A DNA stretch of 64,000 nucleotides from Ferruginibacter sp. (lineage in GTDB: Bacteria; Bacteroidota; Bacteroidia; Chitinophagales; Chitinophagaceae): NCBI GenBank assembly GCA_014379625.1, contig JACMLJ010000052.1, positions 62,001 to 126,000 of the forward strand, written 5' to 3'. Of the stretch, positions 1 through 12,527 are shown piece after piece. Both the position numbers and the translations under genes were made by a program. The notes below the pieces were generated by a model. That model saw only the letters and a list, made by a program, of their open reading frames with translations, was not told the origin of the DNA and did not search any database. Within the stretch, counting starts at the first letter, position 1, and each line of letters opens with the position of its first letter.

Positions 1-1557
1 GTTGGCTATAGTTTTAGTAAAGGCCGCTGGAGCAGTCATGGTAACAGCGAGCAGGCAACCGATGATGCTGAATACAGTTTTTCCGGCACAGGGCAGGGAG
101 CTGTAATTCTTTATAACGGAACCGTATCTCCAACCAATTTCCTGAATACACCCTTATCTGATTTCTGGAATTTACCTTATGTGAATATCCGCAGGGTGAA
201 CCTTTTACTATCCAAACTTCCTGTTACGCCTTTGCCTGCAAGTATAAAAGAAAGGGTAAAGGGTGAAGCCAGGTTTTTAAGGGCCTGGTATTACAGCCAG
301 TTGCTGATATCTTTTGGCGGCATCCCGTTAGTGGATGATAATGTCTATGGCATTGACGATATTATTGACCTGCCCCGTGCTTCCTTTGCTGATTGTGTTA
401 CCTATTTAACCAAAGAACTGAATGAAGCTGCCGTACTTTTACCCCAGGTATACCCTGCGGATATCGATTATGGCCGTATTACAAAAGGGGCCTGTATGGC
501 ATTAAAATCAAGGATTCTATTGTATGCCGCAAGTCCTTTATTTAACGGCGGCTCGGTTGCAACGGAAGCCAGCTTAGCCAATATTGTCGGCTATCCTGTT
601 TATGATGTAAAATATTGGCAGGCCTCCGCTGCTGCTGCCCTGGAATTAATCAATTCATCTTATTATTCTTTAAATGTTGATAATACTACATTGGCTGGTT
701 TTGGGTTTTACAATGTGTTTTTACAGCGGTATCCAAATGCCGAGTATATTTTTGGTTTATATCGTCCGGCAAACAGGGATTTTGAGGGTTTTTATAATCC
801 CGGTTCAAGGGGCGGGGCTAAATACTCCATGCCCACGCAAAACCTCGTAGAAGCCTTTCCTATGAAAAATGGCAGGGCAATTACCGATCCAACATCCGGT
901 TATAATCCTGTCAATCCTTATGTAAACAGGGATCCGCGTTTCAGGTATTCCATCATTTTCCATAATTCAAGGTATCAAAATGGTAATACCGGGCAAGCTG
1001 CGGTGCTTACCAACGATAGCTCAGGAACCGCTGATGCTTTTGGTGATAATACTACCGGTTATTTCAGCCGGAAAATGTGCGACAGTACCATTGCCGCCAA
1101 TAGCAGCGCAAATACCAACAGGGCTTGGCCACTGATACGATATGCAGAAATAGTATTGAATTATGCCGAAGCCATCAATGAAACCGGGCAAACCCAGCTC
1201 GCTTATCCAAAGCTGACAGAACTTAGATCAAGGGCCGGCATCGATGCGGGAACAGATAATTTATACGGGCTTAAACCAAATATGAGTATTGGTGAAATGC
1301 GCTCCGTAATTCAAAACGAAAGAAGGATAGAACTTGCTTTTGAAGACCATCGCTGGCACGATATCCGGAGGTGGAAGATCGCGATGGTTACCAACAATGC
1401 GTTTAATAACCGCATAAAAATATCCAAATCAGGTCTTGTTTATACCGTTGTGCCGTCAATACGGCGCCACAATTTCCGTCCCGAAATGTACCTGTTGCCC
1501 ATACCCGATCCTGAGCTTCGTAAAATGCCCTCAATGGTGCAGAACCCCGGGTGGTAA
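1..1557 (+). CDS. SusD/RagB family glycan-binding lipoprotein, 5' truncated by window edge
   Basis: The frame is open from base 1, so the gene begins outside the window and at least 518 C-terminal residues are present; a GTG at 181 is only an internal codon. The C-terminal part has SusD/RagB hallmarks: a helix with RYAEIVLNYAEAINE, then LRSRAGI, then NERRIELAFEDHRWHDIRRW, and the ending LLPIPDPEL..QNPGW. SusD proteins sit on the outer-membrane surface over a SusC TonB-dependent porin and help capture glycans; the SusC partner would be expected just upstream, outside the window. The lipobox is not visible because the N-terminus is missing. The next gene, a secreted GH2 beta-galactosidase, suggests a galactoside-containing substrate, which is inference. 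Confidence 0.93.
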   Translation, partial: VGYSFSKGRWSSHGNSEQATDDAEYSFSGTGQGAVILYNGTVSPTNFLNTPLSDFWNLPYVNIRRVNLLLSKLPVTPLPASIKERVKGEARFLRAWYYSQLLISFGGIPLVDDNVYGIDDIIDLPRASFADCVTYLTKELNEAAVLLPQVYPADIDYGRITKGACMALKSRILLYAASPLFNGGSVATEASLANIVGYPVYDVKYWQASAAAALELINSSYYSLNVDNTTLAGFGFYNVFLQRYPNAEYIFGLYRPANRDFEGFYNPGSRGGAKYSMPTQNLVEAFPMKNGRAITDPTSGYNPVNPYVNRDPRFRYSIIFHNSRYQNGNTGQAAVLTNDSSGTADAFGDNTTGYFSRKMCDSTIAANSSANTNRAWPLIRYAEIVLNYAEAINETGQTQLAYPKLTELRSRAGIDAGTDNLYGLKPNMSIGEMRSVIQNERRIELAFEDHRWHDIRRWKIAMVTNNAFNNRIKISKSGLVYTVVPSIRRHNFRPEMYLLPIPDPELRKMPSMVQNPGW

Positions 1558-1663
1558 GCCTTTTTGGAAGCCCGATGCATGTCTTATACAGGTATTGTAT
1601 TCACCTGGATTGGGTGGTGCGCATATCCATGGCGAACGGGCCGGGTTGCCCTTATTAATTTAG

Positions 1664-4894
<3,231 letters not shown>

Positions 4895-5069
4895 AAACAA
4901 AAAATTTTTTATTTCGAATGGAGGGATTGGCGAGCCAGTTCGTTCACTGGCGAAATCATATAATCATGCATTTAAAATAAACGATCTCCTATTCCCGGGC
5001 ACAAAACTTGTACTGTCCCGGTCACCGGAATGTAGCCGGGTTGATATTTACTTTTTTAATAAAAACAAT

Positions 5070-5381
5070 ATGCCCGCAACAAACAAATCATTCAGTGAGG
5101 TAATCAATAGCGACATCCCTGTGCTGGTGGATTTTTCCGCGGAATGGTGCGGTCCATGTAAAATGATGGTGCCCATTTTAAAAGACCTGAAAGCTGCCAT
5201 GAAGGATGCTGTTACGATCATTAAAATTGATGTAGATAAAAATCCCCGGGTAGCCCAGGCTTACCAGGTACAGGGCGTGCCCACCTTAATCATCTTTAAA
5301 AATGGGGTGATTAAATGGCGACAGTCGGGCGTAATACCCGCAAAACAATTAGAACAAATTATACTTGCCAATGCCAAATAG
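5070..5381 (+). CDS. trxA: Thioredoxin
   Basis: A 103-residue protein covering one thioredoxin fold with the redox motif WCGPCK (Cys27 and Cys30) and the cis-proline loop QGVPT. It reduces disulfides in cytoplasmic proteins and would be recycled by a thioredoxin reductase not in this window. No signal peptide is present, so it is cytosolic. It is a single gene, about 175 bases after the beta-galactosidase, with no sign of being in the same operon. The sequence is slightly divergent from canonical TrxA in the N-terminal helix, but the length and active site are standard. Confidence 0.93.
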   Translation: MPATNKSFSEVINSDIPVLVDFSAEWCGPCKMMVPILKDLKAAMKDAVTIIKIDVDKNPRVAQAYQVQGVPTLIIFKNGVIKWRQSGVIPAKQLEQIILANAK

Positions 5382-5511
5382 CTAACAAGGTTATGGGTAG
5401 GAGTAAGGGTAAATTCTATTGATAATCAGGCGCTAACAATTGATAAAAATAAGCCCTTCAAAGTATTGTTAATTAAAGCGAAATTAAAAATATACAGCAG
5501 GTTATACCATG

Positions 5512-5519
5512 TACCTTTG
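5512..5519 (+). promoter_or_regulatory. -7 element of the hpf promoter
   Basis: TACCTTTG matches the Bacteroidota -7 consensus TAnnTTTG exactly and lies 41 bases before the hpf ATG. No clear TTTG is found at the expected -33 position. Transcription would start near 5526. Confidence 0.45.
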
Positions 5520-5523
5520 CGGG

Positions 5524-5543
5524 GAATTCACAAAAAGGAATTC
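5524..5543 (+). repeat. Small inverted repeat in the hpf leader
   Basis: GAATTC is repeated 8 bases apart; because it is its own reverse complement it can form a 6-bp hairpin at the very 5' end of the predicted hpf transcript. It is short and AT-rich, so it may be chance. Confidence 0.3.
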
Positions 5544-5560
5544 ATTAAAAATCAAAAAAT

Positions 5561-5887
5561 ATGAAAACAAATATTCAATCAATTGGCTTTACCGCCAGTG
5601 AAGCGCTTACTGCATTTGTAAATGAAAAAACGGCTAAACTAAGCCTGTATTTTGAAAATATCCTCAGCAGCGAAGTTTGTTTAAGTACTGATAAATCAGC
5701 CACCAATGAAAACAAAGTTTGTGATATACGCCTCGTTATACCTGGCAACGACCTGCTGGCGAAAGCACAATGTAAAACCTTTGAAGAAGCAATAGCGCAG
5801 GCTGCGGATGCACTTGTAAAGCAAATTGAAAAACATAAAACTAAATTGTACGATAAAAGAAGTCATGCCGATTTTATTGCAGAATAG
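5561..5887 (+). CDS. hpf: Ribosome hibernation-promoting factor, short form (HPF/YfiA family)
   Basis: A 108-residue protein with the S30AE fold only, matching the short HPF/YfiA class and lacking the dimerisation tail of long HPF. Features: the opening IQSIGFTASEALTAFVNEK, a central CDIRLVIPGNDLLAKAQCKTFEEA stretch and a basic C-terminal helix (IEKHKTKLYDKR). These proteins bind the 30S decoding centre and silence ribosomes in slow growth or stress. It has its own -7 element and a short A-rich leader, with no Shine-Dalgarno, as usual for this phylum. It stands alone between trxA and cydAB. Confidence 0.88.
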   Translation: MKTNIQSIGFTASEALTAFVNEKTAKLSLYFENILSSEVCLSTDKSATNENKVCDIRLVIPGNDLLAKAQCKTFEEAIAQAADALVKQIEKHKTKLYDKRSHADFIAE

Positions 5888-6086
5888 GCCTTTTGGTATT
5901 CATTAATTCCGGCCTGATCTTGCCTGGCGTCACTGTCTTTTTAGTGGCTACAGTAAATGCAGCAATTAATTTTAACTTTAAAATCAGGATATTCATTTAT
6001 TATTAAGGATTATGATCCGGGTTTACTAAATTTACATTTTTATGAATATATGTTTTTGAGAAATTATTATAACTATATAACTTTTT

Positions 6087-6123
6087 AAAAATGGCGGACA
6101 AAATCTTTGTCCGCCATTTTTTT
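6087..6123 (+). terminator. Perfect 16-bp hairpin with T-run, just upstream of cydA
   Basis: Arms 6087-6102 and 6106-6121 are perfect reverse complements (core atggcggacaaa/tttgtccgccat) around the 3-base loop ATC, flanked by A-run and T-run. It looks like a bidirectional intrinsic terminator. It lies 200 bases after the hpf stop but only 17 bases before the cydA ATG, so it could terminate hpf or act as an attenuator or structured leader of cydAB. Confidence 0.75.
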
Positions 6124-6140
6124 GTTTAAAATTTTCTCCA

Positions 6141-7520
6141 ATGGAAACAGAAATATTAGCAAGGATACAGTTTGCGTTTACCATTGCCTTTCATTATATC
6201 TATCCGCCCATGAGTATTGGATTAGGATTGATACTGGTGATCATGGAAGGCCTTTATCTTAAAACGGGTAATAAGGTGTATGAGCAGATGACTCGTTTCT
6301 GGATCAGGATCTTCGCCCTGATATTTGGTATTGGCGTAGCTACGGGGATAATTATGGAATTTGAGTTTGGCACCAACTGGGCAACCTATTCAAAGTATGT
6401 GGGTGATATTTTTGGAAGCGCACTGGCAGCGGAAGGTATTTTTGCATTTGCATTGGAATCGGGTTTTCTGGGCATTCTTTTATTTGGGTGGAAAAGGGTC
6501 AGTCCCCGTGTACATTTCTTTTCCACGCTGATGGTATTTTTAGGCTCCGCATTTTCAGCCGTATGGATTGTAGTGGCCAATAGCTGGCAGCAGACACCGG
6601 CAGGCTTTCATATTGTAGGCGAAGGCCTTGATGCCCGGGCAGAAGTAACAGATTTCTGGACCATGGTTTTTAATCCATCCAGCATGGAACGGTTAACTCA
6701 TGTATGGATCGGGGCGATCTTAGCCGGAGCGTTTTTAGTGCTTAGTGTAAATGCTTATTATATCAAAAAGAAGAAATTTCTTGAAATAGCTATCCCCGCT
6801 TTTAAAATTTCATTGGTAGTGGCTACGCTTTTTTCTATTGCGCAATTTTTTGCCGGTAGTATAAGTGCCGAAGGAGTTGCGGTTAACCAGCCCGCCAAAC
6901 TGGCAACTCTCGAAGGCCATTATGATAGCAGCAGCGTTGCCGATATGTATATGTTTGGATGGGTGAATCAGCAAGAACAAAAAGTATACGGGGTGAAAAT
7001 TCCCGGGGGACTAAGCTTCCTGGTACATAAAGATTTCAAAACACCGGTAACCGGTTTAAATGCTTTTAAAACAGATGAACGGCCAGTCCAGGTAAATGCT
7101 GTATTCCAGGTTTATCATATCATGATTGCAATTGGAATGGCAATGATTGCACTTACCATTTTTGCTTCTTACCGCTGGTGGAGGGGTAAATTGTTTGAAA
7201 CAAAATGGTTGATGACCATTTTTGTTTGGTCTGTTTTATTACCACAAATTGCGAACCAGGCCGGCTGGTTCGCCGCGGAAATGGGAAGACAACCCTGGGT
7301 AGTATACGGGCTCTTACGAACTTCCAATGCTTTATCAAAGACTGTTTCGGCAAACCAGATCGTTTTTTCTTTAGTGTTGTTTACCCTGGTGTACACCACC
7401 TTACTCATCTTATTCCTTTATTTACTCAATAAAAAAATAGTACACGGGCCGGTTGACTATGATGAAAAAGATGCCATTGAAGAAGGCAGCCGGGGCGAAA
7501 ACCCTTTATTAAATCATTAA
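6141..7520 (+). CDS. cydA: Cytochrome bd quinol oxidase subunit I
   Basis: Large subunit of the high-affinity cytochrome bd terminal oxidase in the inner membrane; it oxidises quinol and reduces oxygen without pumping protons. The 459-residue length is that of the short Q-loop class. His18 (FTIAFHYIYPP) and His187 (ERLTHVWIGA) correspond to the b595 and b558 heme ligands, and the hallmark GRQPW is present near residue 387. About nine hydrophobic helices are visible. The ATG is followed within 11 bases of the stop by cydB, so the two form an operon. A strong hairpin ends 17 bases before the start codon and may influence expression. Confidence 0.96.
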   Translation: METEILARIQFAFTIAFHYIYPPMSIGLGLILVIMEGLYLKTGNKVYEQMTRFWIRIFALIFGIGVATGIIMEFEFGTNWATYSKYVGDIFGSALAAEGIFAFALESGFLGILLFGWKRVSPRVHFFSTLMVFLGSAFSAVWIVVANSWQQTPAGFHIVGEGLDARAEVTDFWTMVFNPSSMERLTHVWIGAILAGAFLVLSVNAYYIKKKKFLEIAIPAFKISLVVATLFSIAQFFAGSISAEGVAVNQPAKLATLEGHYDSSSVADMYMFGWVNQQEQKVYGVKIPGGLSFLVHKDFKTPVTGLNAFKTDERPVQVNAVFQVYHIMIAIGMAMIALTIFASYRWWRGKLFETKWLMTIFVWSVLLPQIANQAGWFAAEMGRQPWVVYGLLRTSNALSKTVSANQIVFSLVLFTLVYTTLLILFLYLLNKKIVHGPVDYDEKDAIEEGSRGENPLLNH

Positions 7521-7531
7521 TTGATTACAAT

Positions 7532-8566
7532 ATGGAAACTTTGTTAGGCCTCGATTACAACGTTTGGTGGTTCCTTGTTTTTGGAGCGGTAATCAGTGGT
7601 TATGCTATCCTGGATGGCTTTGACCTGGGTGCGGGGGCATTGCACTTACTGCTAAAAAAAGAAACCAGTAGGCGCATCGCACTGAATGCAATCGGCCCCG
7701 TGTGGGATGGCAATGAAGTATGGCTGGTAATTGGAGGAGGCGTATTGTTTGCAGGGTTTCCTGTAGCCTACGCAGCTATTTTTTCCGCGTTTTATGTTCC
7801 CTTCATGATTTTCCTCGTTGGACTGATCTGGCGTGCGGTGGCCATCGAATTCAGAAGTAAGGAACCAGGAACAACCTGGCGGCTTACCTGGGATGTAGTG
7901 TACTCTTTTTCCTGTATTGTAATTGCTTTGTCACTGGGCCTGATGCTGGGTAATGTGGCACTGGGTATCCCGTTAAATGCAGAGCATGAATTTGCCGGAG
8001 ACTGGCTTTCCTTTTTTAACCCTTTCAGCATTATGATCGCCATTACTACCCTGGCATTGTTCATGATGCATGGGGCTATCTTCCTCGCAATGAAAACAGA
8101 AAACCGTTTGTATATCAAACTGAATATACTGGCTAAAAATTTCGCTATCTTTTTTGTAATTTCCTTAGGCGTTTCATCTTTGTATACCTTGCTGTATATC
8201 CCGCACCTGAGCGACAGGATACGCAGCAATCCGGCTTATTTCATAATCCCCTTAATTATGTTTTTGGCGATTGCTAATATTCCGCGGCTATTGCAAAGAG
8301 GTAAATTCCGGTATGCATTCCTTTGCTCTGCTATTACCATCGCCGCTTTGCTGGCCACCGTTTCTTTGGAAGTGTTTCCCAACCTTCTCTACGCCACCAA
8401 CGATACCAGGAACAGCATCACCATACATAACGGGGCTTCTTCCTTAAAAACAATGAAAACCCTGTTGATTATTGCTGCCATTGGCACCCCATTGGTGGCC
8501 ACCTATACCACATTTGTTTTCTGGACCTTTAAAGGAAAAGTAAAATTAGATGAGATGAGTTATTGA
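7532..8566 (+). CDS. cydB: Cytochrome bd quinol oxidase subunit II
   Basis: Small subunit of the bd oxidase, 344 residues, structurally needed to stabilise the hemes. The N-terminal signature WWFLVFGAVISGYAILDGFDLG followed by NAIGPVWDGNEVWL is characteristic of CydB, and eight or so membrane segments follow. It begins 11 bases after cydA. No cydX-like small ORF or cydDC exporter genes follow in the window. Confidence 0.95.
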   Translation: METLLGLDYNVWWFLVFGAVISGYAILDGFDLGAGALHLLLKKETSRRIALNAIGPVWDGNEVWLVIGGGVLFAGFPVAYAAIFSAFYVPFMIFLVGLIWRAVAIEFRSKEPGTTWRLTWDVVYSFSCIVIALSLGLMLGNVALGIPLNAEHEFAGDWLSFFNPFSIMIAITTLALFMMHGAIFLAMKTENRLYIKLNILAKNFAIFFVISLGVSSLYTLLYIPHLSDRIRSNPAYFIIPLIMFLAIANIPRLLQRGKFRYAFLCSAITIAALLATVSLEVFPNLLYATNDTRNSITIHNGASSLKTMKTLLIIAAIGTPLVATYTTFVFWTFKGKVKLDEMSY

Positions 8567-8608
8567 TAATTGGTATCACAGGAAGATGCAGCATTAGCCA
8601 ATTATTTT
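8566..8608 (+). terminator. Weak AT-rich hairpin after cydB
   Basis: ataattgg at 8566-8573 pairs with ccaattat at 8598-8605 across a 24-base loop, followed by TTT. It is placed correctly for a cydAB terminator, but the long loop and low GC make it weak. Confidence 0.35.
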
Positions 8609-8727
8609 ATCAGTTAAGGATACCGGATGGCAGATAAAATTTTCACCTGATTTGGAATACAGCCCCTGTGCTGTGTGACTTTTTTTTGATCATTATTTGC
8701 TATCTTCCTTTTTCAATAACTGTTTAC

Positions 8728-11280
8728 ATGAGAAAAATATTTTTTGCCGCATCTTTATTATTATTGGCCAATAACATTCACGCACAAGACCTTAATTATT
8801 ATTTGCCTGATAGTGTTACCTACAACCCGGCTATCCCTAAACCAAAAGAAATTATTTATCATGAAGTGGGTGAATGGCATGTAACGCACGACCGGCTTGT
8901 TAATTATATGAAGGCCATTGCTGCCGCCGCACCAGACAGGGTGGCGATTGAAACGATGGGCCTTACTTATGAAAACCGCCCGCAGGTTTTGCTGATTATT
9001 ACCTCCAAAAAAAATCATAGCAGGTTGGAAGCGATCCGGCGGGAGCACCTGCAATTGTGCGATCCTGCAAAATCAGCCTCCTTAAATATCAATGATATGC
9101 CCATTGTGGTGTACATCGGGCATTCAATACATGGCAATGAACCAAGTGGCGCAAACGCCAGCCTGCTAAGCGCATATTATTTAGCGGCAGCGCAGGGTAA
9201 ACAAATTGATGAATTGCTGCATAATGTGGTGATACTGCTTGACCCTTCTTTCAATCCGGATGGGTTGCAAAGATTTGCTACATGGGCCAATCAGCATAAA
9301 AGTAAAAATTTAGTTACCGACCCTGCCAGCCGTGAGTTTAATGAAGTGTGGCCGGGAGGACGATTCAATCATTACTGGTTTGATCTGAACCGGGATTGGT
9401 TGCCTGCCGTGCATATAGAAAGTCAAAACAGGCTTAAATATTTTTATGCATGGAAGCCTAATATCTTAACCGATCATCACGAACAAGGCAGCAATGCCAG
9501 TTTCTTTTTTCAACCGGGTGTGCCATCAAGAGTTAATCCGTTGACACCGGAAAAAGCCAATGAACTCACCGAAAAATTTGCAAAATTCCATGCACGCTTT
9601 TTAGATCGCATCGGCTCCTTGTATTTTACAAAAGAAAACTACGATGATTTTTACTATGGCAAAGGATCCACCTTCCCCGATATCAATGGCGGAATAGGCA
9701 TTTTGTTTGAACAGGCCTCATCACGCGGGCATGCAAGGGAAACATCCAATGGGATCCTGCGTTTTGCATTTACGATAAGAAATCAATTCGTAACAGCCCT
9801 TTCTACGCTGGAAGGGGCGAAAATAATGCGCAAAGAGTTTCTCGAATACCAGCGGGATTTTTACAGGCAGTCTGCAAACCCTGTTGTACATAAAGGGTAT
9901 GTGTTCGGCGATAAAAACGACCAGGCGAAAACATTTCACTTTATACAAATGCTTCAGCGCCACCAGGTAATAGTGAACGAAATGGGTGATGGTTTAAAAG
10001 AAAGCGAATTTGAAAAAGAAACAGCTTATACCGTCTCGCTCAACCAGCCCCAGCAGGTATTGATAAAAGCGATATTTGATAAGCAACTGGTCTATAAAGA
10101 CAGCCTGTTTTATGATATTACCAGTTGGACAATGCCCCTTGCATTCGGCCTGCCCTATAAAGAAATTACTGTAACAGCCGGTGCAATGGGTAAAAAATTA
10201 GATTCCGTTTCTTTTCAAAAGGGGGAGGTTGCAGGTGGAAAATCCGGTTATGCCTATTTATTTGAATGGGCCGGATTGTATGCCCCCAGGGCATTGTACG
10301 AGTTGCAAAGCGCAGGCCTGGTTACAAAAGTAGCCACCAATAAAAGTGAAGCGATGACCAGTAATGGCTTTCATAAATTTGGTTATGGAGCTATTCTGAT
10401 ACCGGTAAAGATGCAATCAAAATCGGGCGACGAAGTGTATAAATTAATTCAATCTGCTGCCGCCAATAATGGCTTAAAGATATATGCCATACAAACAGGA
10501 ATGGTGAACAGCGGCAGCGATCTTGGCAGCAGTAAATTTATAAGCCTGGATAAACCAGCGGTTGCCATGCTGGTAGGCGCGGGTGTGGGCCCTACTGATG
10601 CCGGCGAACTGTGGCATTTATTAGATCAGCGGATGAACATTCCCGCTACACATTTAGAGATCACTATTTTTAATCGTACCGACCTTTCTAAATACAATAC
10701 CATTATTATGGTATCGGGTAATTATACAGGGTTAAATAAAGAAAAGTTAAAGACCTGGGTGCAGGGCGGTGGCACGCTTGTTTTGGAAGAGGAAGCAATC
10801 CAATGGGCAGCAGAAAATGGGATCAGCACGGTGTCATTTAAAAAAGCAAAAAACGCGGCAGATAGTTTGAAGCGCTTAACTTATGTAGATAAAGAGCAGA
10901 TAGACGGCGCACAACAAATCCCCGGGGCTATCTTTGGCGCCGATGCGGATCTGTCGCATCCGTTGGCCTACGGGTATAACCAAAAAACAATTAGTCTCTT
11001 TAAAGCGAACAAGGTTTTTATGGAAAAATCTAAAAACCCTTATGCTATGCCATTTGCTTACGGTGATAAATCTTTACAAAGTGGGTGGTTAAGCAAACAA
11101 AACCTTGATGCCATAAAAAATTCCGCGGCAGTGGTTGTAAATACCCTTGGAAGCGGAAGGGTTATCAATATTGACAGCAATCCCAACTTCAGGGCATTTT
11201 GGCTGGGCAGTATGAAGTTAATGATGAACGCTGTTTTTTTTGGACAGATTATCGATCCGGGTAGCGCCAGCATCCAGTAA
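8728..11280 (+). CDS. Secreted M14-family zinc carboxypeptidase with C-terminal GATase1-like region
   Basis: Exported metallopeptidase of 850 residues. The ATG at 8728 gives a clean signal peptide (MRKIFFAASLLLLANNIHAQ); an upstream GTG at 8668 would add a second hydrophobic stretch and is not preferred. M14 hallmarks: HGNE (zinc ligands His135 and Glu138), NPDG (177-180), DLNRD (219-223, substrate-binding Arg), the third zinc ligand near His250 in TDHHEQGS, and the general base Glu at 328 in LFEQASSRG. After the peptidase domain (roughly 40-370) come about 480 residues, including a stretch from about 520 to 750 resembling a class I glutamine-amidotransferase fold, a combination common in Bacteroidota. 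The substrate is unknown. It stands alone, facing two minus-strand genes. Confidence 0.9.
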   Translation: MRKIFFAASLLLLANNIHAQDLNYYLPDSVTYNPAIPKPKEIIYHEVGEWHVTHDRLVNYMKAIAAAAPDRVAIETMGLTYENRPQVLLIITSKKNHSRLEAIRREHLQLCDPAKSASLNINDMPIVVYIGHSIHGNEPSGANASLLSAYYLAAAQGKQIDELLHNVVILLDPSFNPDGLQRFATWANQHKSKNLVTDPASREFNEVWPGGRFNHYWFDLNRDWLPAVHIESQNRLKYFYAWKPNILTDHHEQGSNASFFFQPGVPSRVNPLTPEKANELTEKFAKFHARFLDRIGSLYFTKENYDDFYYGKGSTFPDINGGIGILFEQASSRGHARETSNGILRFAFTIRNQFVTALSTLEGAKIMRKEFLEYQRDFYRQSANPVVHKGYVFGDKNDQAKTFHFIQMLQRHQVIVNEMGDGLKESEFEKETAYTVSLNQPQQVLIKAIFDKQLVYKDSLFYDITSWTMPLAFGLPYKEITVTAGAMGKKLDSVSFQKGEVAGGKSGYAYLFEWAGLYAPRALYELQSAGLVTKVATNKSEAMTSNGFHKFGYGAILIPVKMQSKSGDEVYKLIQSAAANNGLKIYAIQTGMVNSGSDLGSSKFISLDKPAVAMLVGAGVGPTDAGELWHLLDQRMNIPATHLEITIFNRTDLSKYNTIIMVSGNYTGLNKEKLKTWVQGGGTLVLEEEAIQWAAENGISTVSFKKAKNAADSLKRLTYVDKEQIDGAQQIPGAIFGADADLSHPLAYGYNQKTISLFKANKVFMEKSKNPYAMPFAYGDKSLQSGWLSKQNLDAIKNSAAVVVNTLGSGRVINIDSNPNFRAFWLGSMKLMMNAVFFGQIIDPGSASIQ

Positions 11281-11338
11281 CAGGGTTGTTAAGTGAGCTG
11301 CAACCCAAAATTAATCAACCAGGCATCAGGTATTCCAG

Positions 11339-11854
11339 TCATTTCTTCTTCACAAATTCTTTTAATTGAAGGGTGTAAATTTCAGCTCTTTTTTCTGCAA
11401 AATAATCCGCACTTAAACTTGCCGCTGCTTCAATTGCCAAAGCCACACCAAACCCAATCCAAAAGCTTTTATCCGGGTGCAGGCGGAAATAGAAAAATAA
11501 TCCCAACCCGACCAGCAGTAAGATAATTTCTGTATAGCGGTAAATCACGAAGTTTTTATTGACGATTTCCATTCTTGGAATTTCTCTTGTTCCTAACTCA
11601 CCCGGGTTCATTTCAAATGCATACACATTTCTTATACGGTCCCTGTCACTTCTTTTAAATACGATGGTTCCAGCCACCAGGTGTGCCAGGCCAACAATTA
11701 AAAAAGGAATAGCCGCACCTTTGCACCAGGTAGTTTTCAGGTAAAAAAAAAGAACGATGGCAAGCACAATTGCGGCCACCCCAATGATAATAAACAGCAG
11801 GCTTTCATTTTTTTCTGCGATGAAATATTTTTCAATTCCTGTTTTCGTCAGCAT
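11339..11854 (-). CDS. Four-helix membrane protein of unknown function
   Basis: 171 residues with hydrophobic segments at about 18-39, 48-64, 106-124 and 132-150, arranged as two hairpins separated by a charged loop (KRSDRDRIRNVYAFEMNPGELGTREIPR). The C-terminus is a lysine-rich helix. I do not recognise the family. It starts 13 bases after the stop of the DUF1569-like gene, so the two are probably co-transcribed. Confidence 0.75.
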   Translation of the reverse strand: MLTKTGIEKYFIAEKNESLLFIIIGVAAIVLAIVLFFYLKTTWCKGAAIPFLIVGLAHLVAGTIVFKRSDRDRIRNVYAFEMNPGELGTREIPRMEIVNKNFVIYRYTEIILLLVGLGLFFYFRLHPDKSFWIGFGVALAIEAAASLSADYFAEKRAEIYTLQLKEFVKKK

Positions 11855-11867
11855 CTTCTTCTAAAGG

Positions 11868-12320
11868 TTATGCGCCAAATTGTATTAAATGATGATTGAT
11901 ATGCTTCCATGCAAGTCTGCCCCAGTCTTTTTTACTCATTTTTCCAAAAAAAGGATGAGGTGCAAAACTTGAACAGGCAGTAAACTCTTTTACCCGAATA
12001 ATGAATAAATGTTTATCGCTTTCAAAATCAGTAAGTATCGCCCCGTTTTTGAGGGCATCCATTTCCGTTGGAGTTGGCGATTGTCCTTTTCCCCAGGGAA
12101 TAATATACAGGGCGATCCACCTGCCAACCACAGTTCGGAGAATAACAGGACCCTGTGCTTTCGCGTATTTGTTGCCTAATGCGATATCCAACTGATCCTT
12201 CAGGTGTACCACCATCTGGTGCGCTTCCATCCTTCCCCATAATTTTTTTGATTGCAAACTGATGGAATTAAATCTTAGCAGTATTGCGTCAACATCTTTT
12301 TGATTGAATAAATTCTCCAT
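11868..12320 (-). CDS. DUF1569/DinB-like protein
   Basis: 150 residues resembling the DUF1569 branch of the DinB-like four-helix-bundle superfamily. Visible matches are WGRMEAHQMVVHLKDQLDIALG near the N-terminus, HPFFGKMSKKDWGRLAWKHINHHLIQFG at the C-terminus, and conserved histidines placed where DinB-like proteins bind a metal. The enzymatic role of this family is unknown; relatives include thiol S-transferases. Probably the first gene of a two-gene operon with the downstream membrane protein. Confidence 0.75.
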   Translation of the reverse strand: MENLFNQKDVDAILLRFNSISLQSKKLWGRMEAHQMVVHLKDQLDIALGNKYAKAQGPVILRTVVGRWIALYIIPWGKGQSPTPTEMDALKNGAILTDFESDKHLFIIRVKEFTACSSFAPHPFFGKMSKKDWGRLAWKHINHHLIQFGA

Positions 12321-12527
12321 TTGCGAATCTTGCCTGGGTTAGGGTAATTGATGTTAATAAAATTTTAATAGGGTAAATCCATTTAAATATCGCCGCAATT
12401 GTTTTTGTTAAGCCGAAGGAAAAGGCTGTTTTATTTTGTAAAATAGTATTTTTCTCTATCATTCCGCATTTTTAAATTTTGATAATTTAATTGTGTAATC
12501 CGAAAGAGTGCGTTTTGCTCAAGGTGC

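Noticed and set aside
4902..4915. Terminator after the beta-galactosidase gene
   Set aside because: AAAAAATTTTTT is only an A/T palindrome, and the following gccagt/actggc hairpin (4934-4951) has no T-run.
7792..8229. 145-codon minus-strand open frame inside cydB
   Set aside because: Antisense to a conserved membrane protein; no independent evidence.
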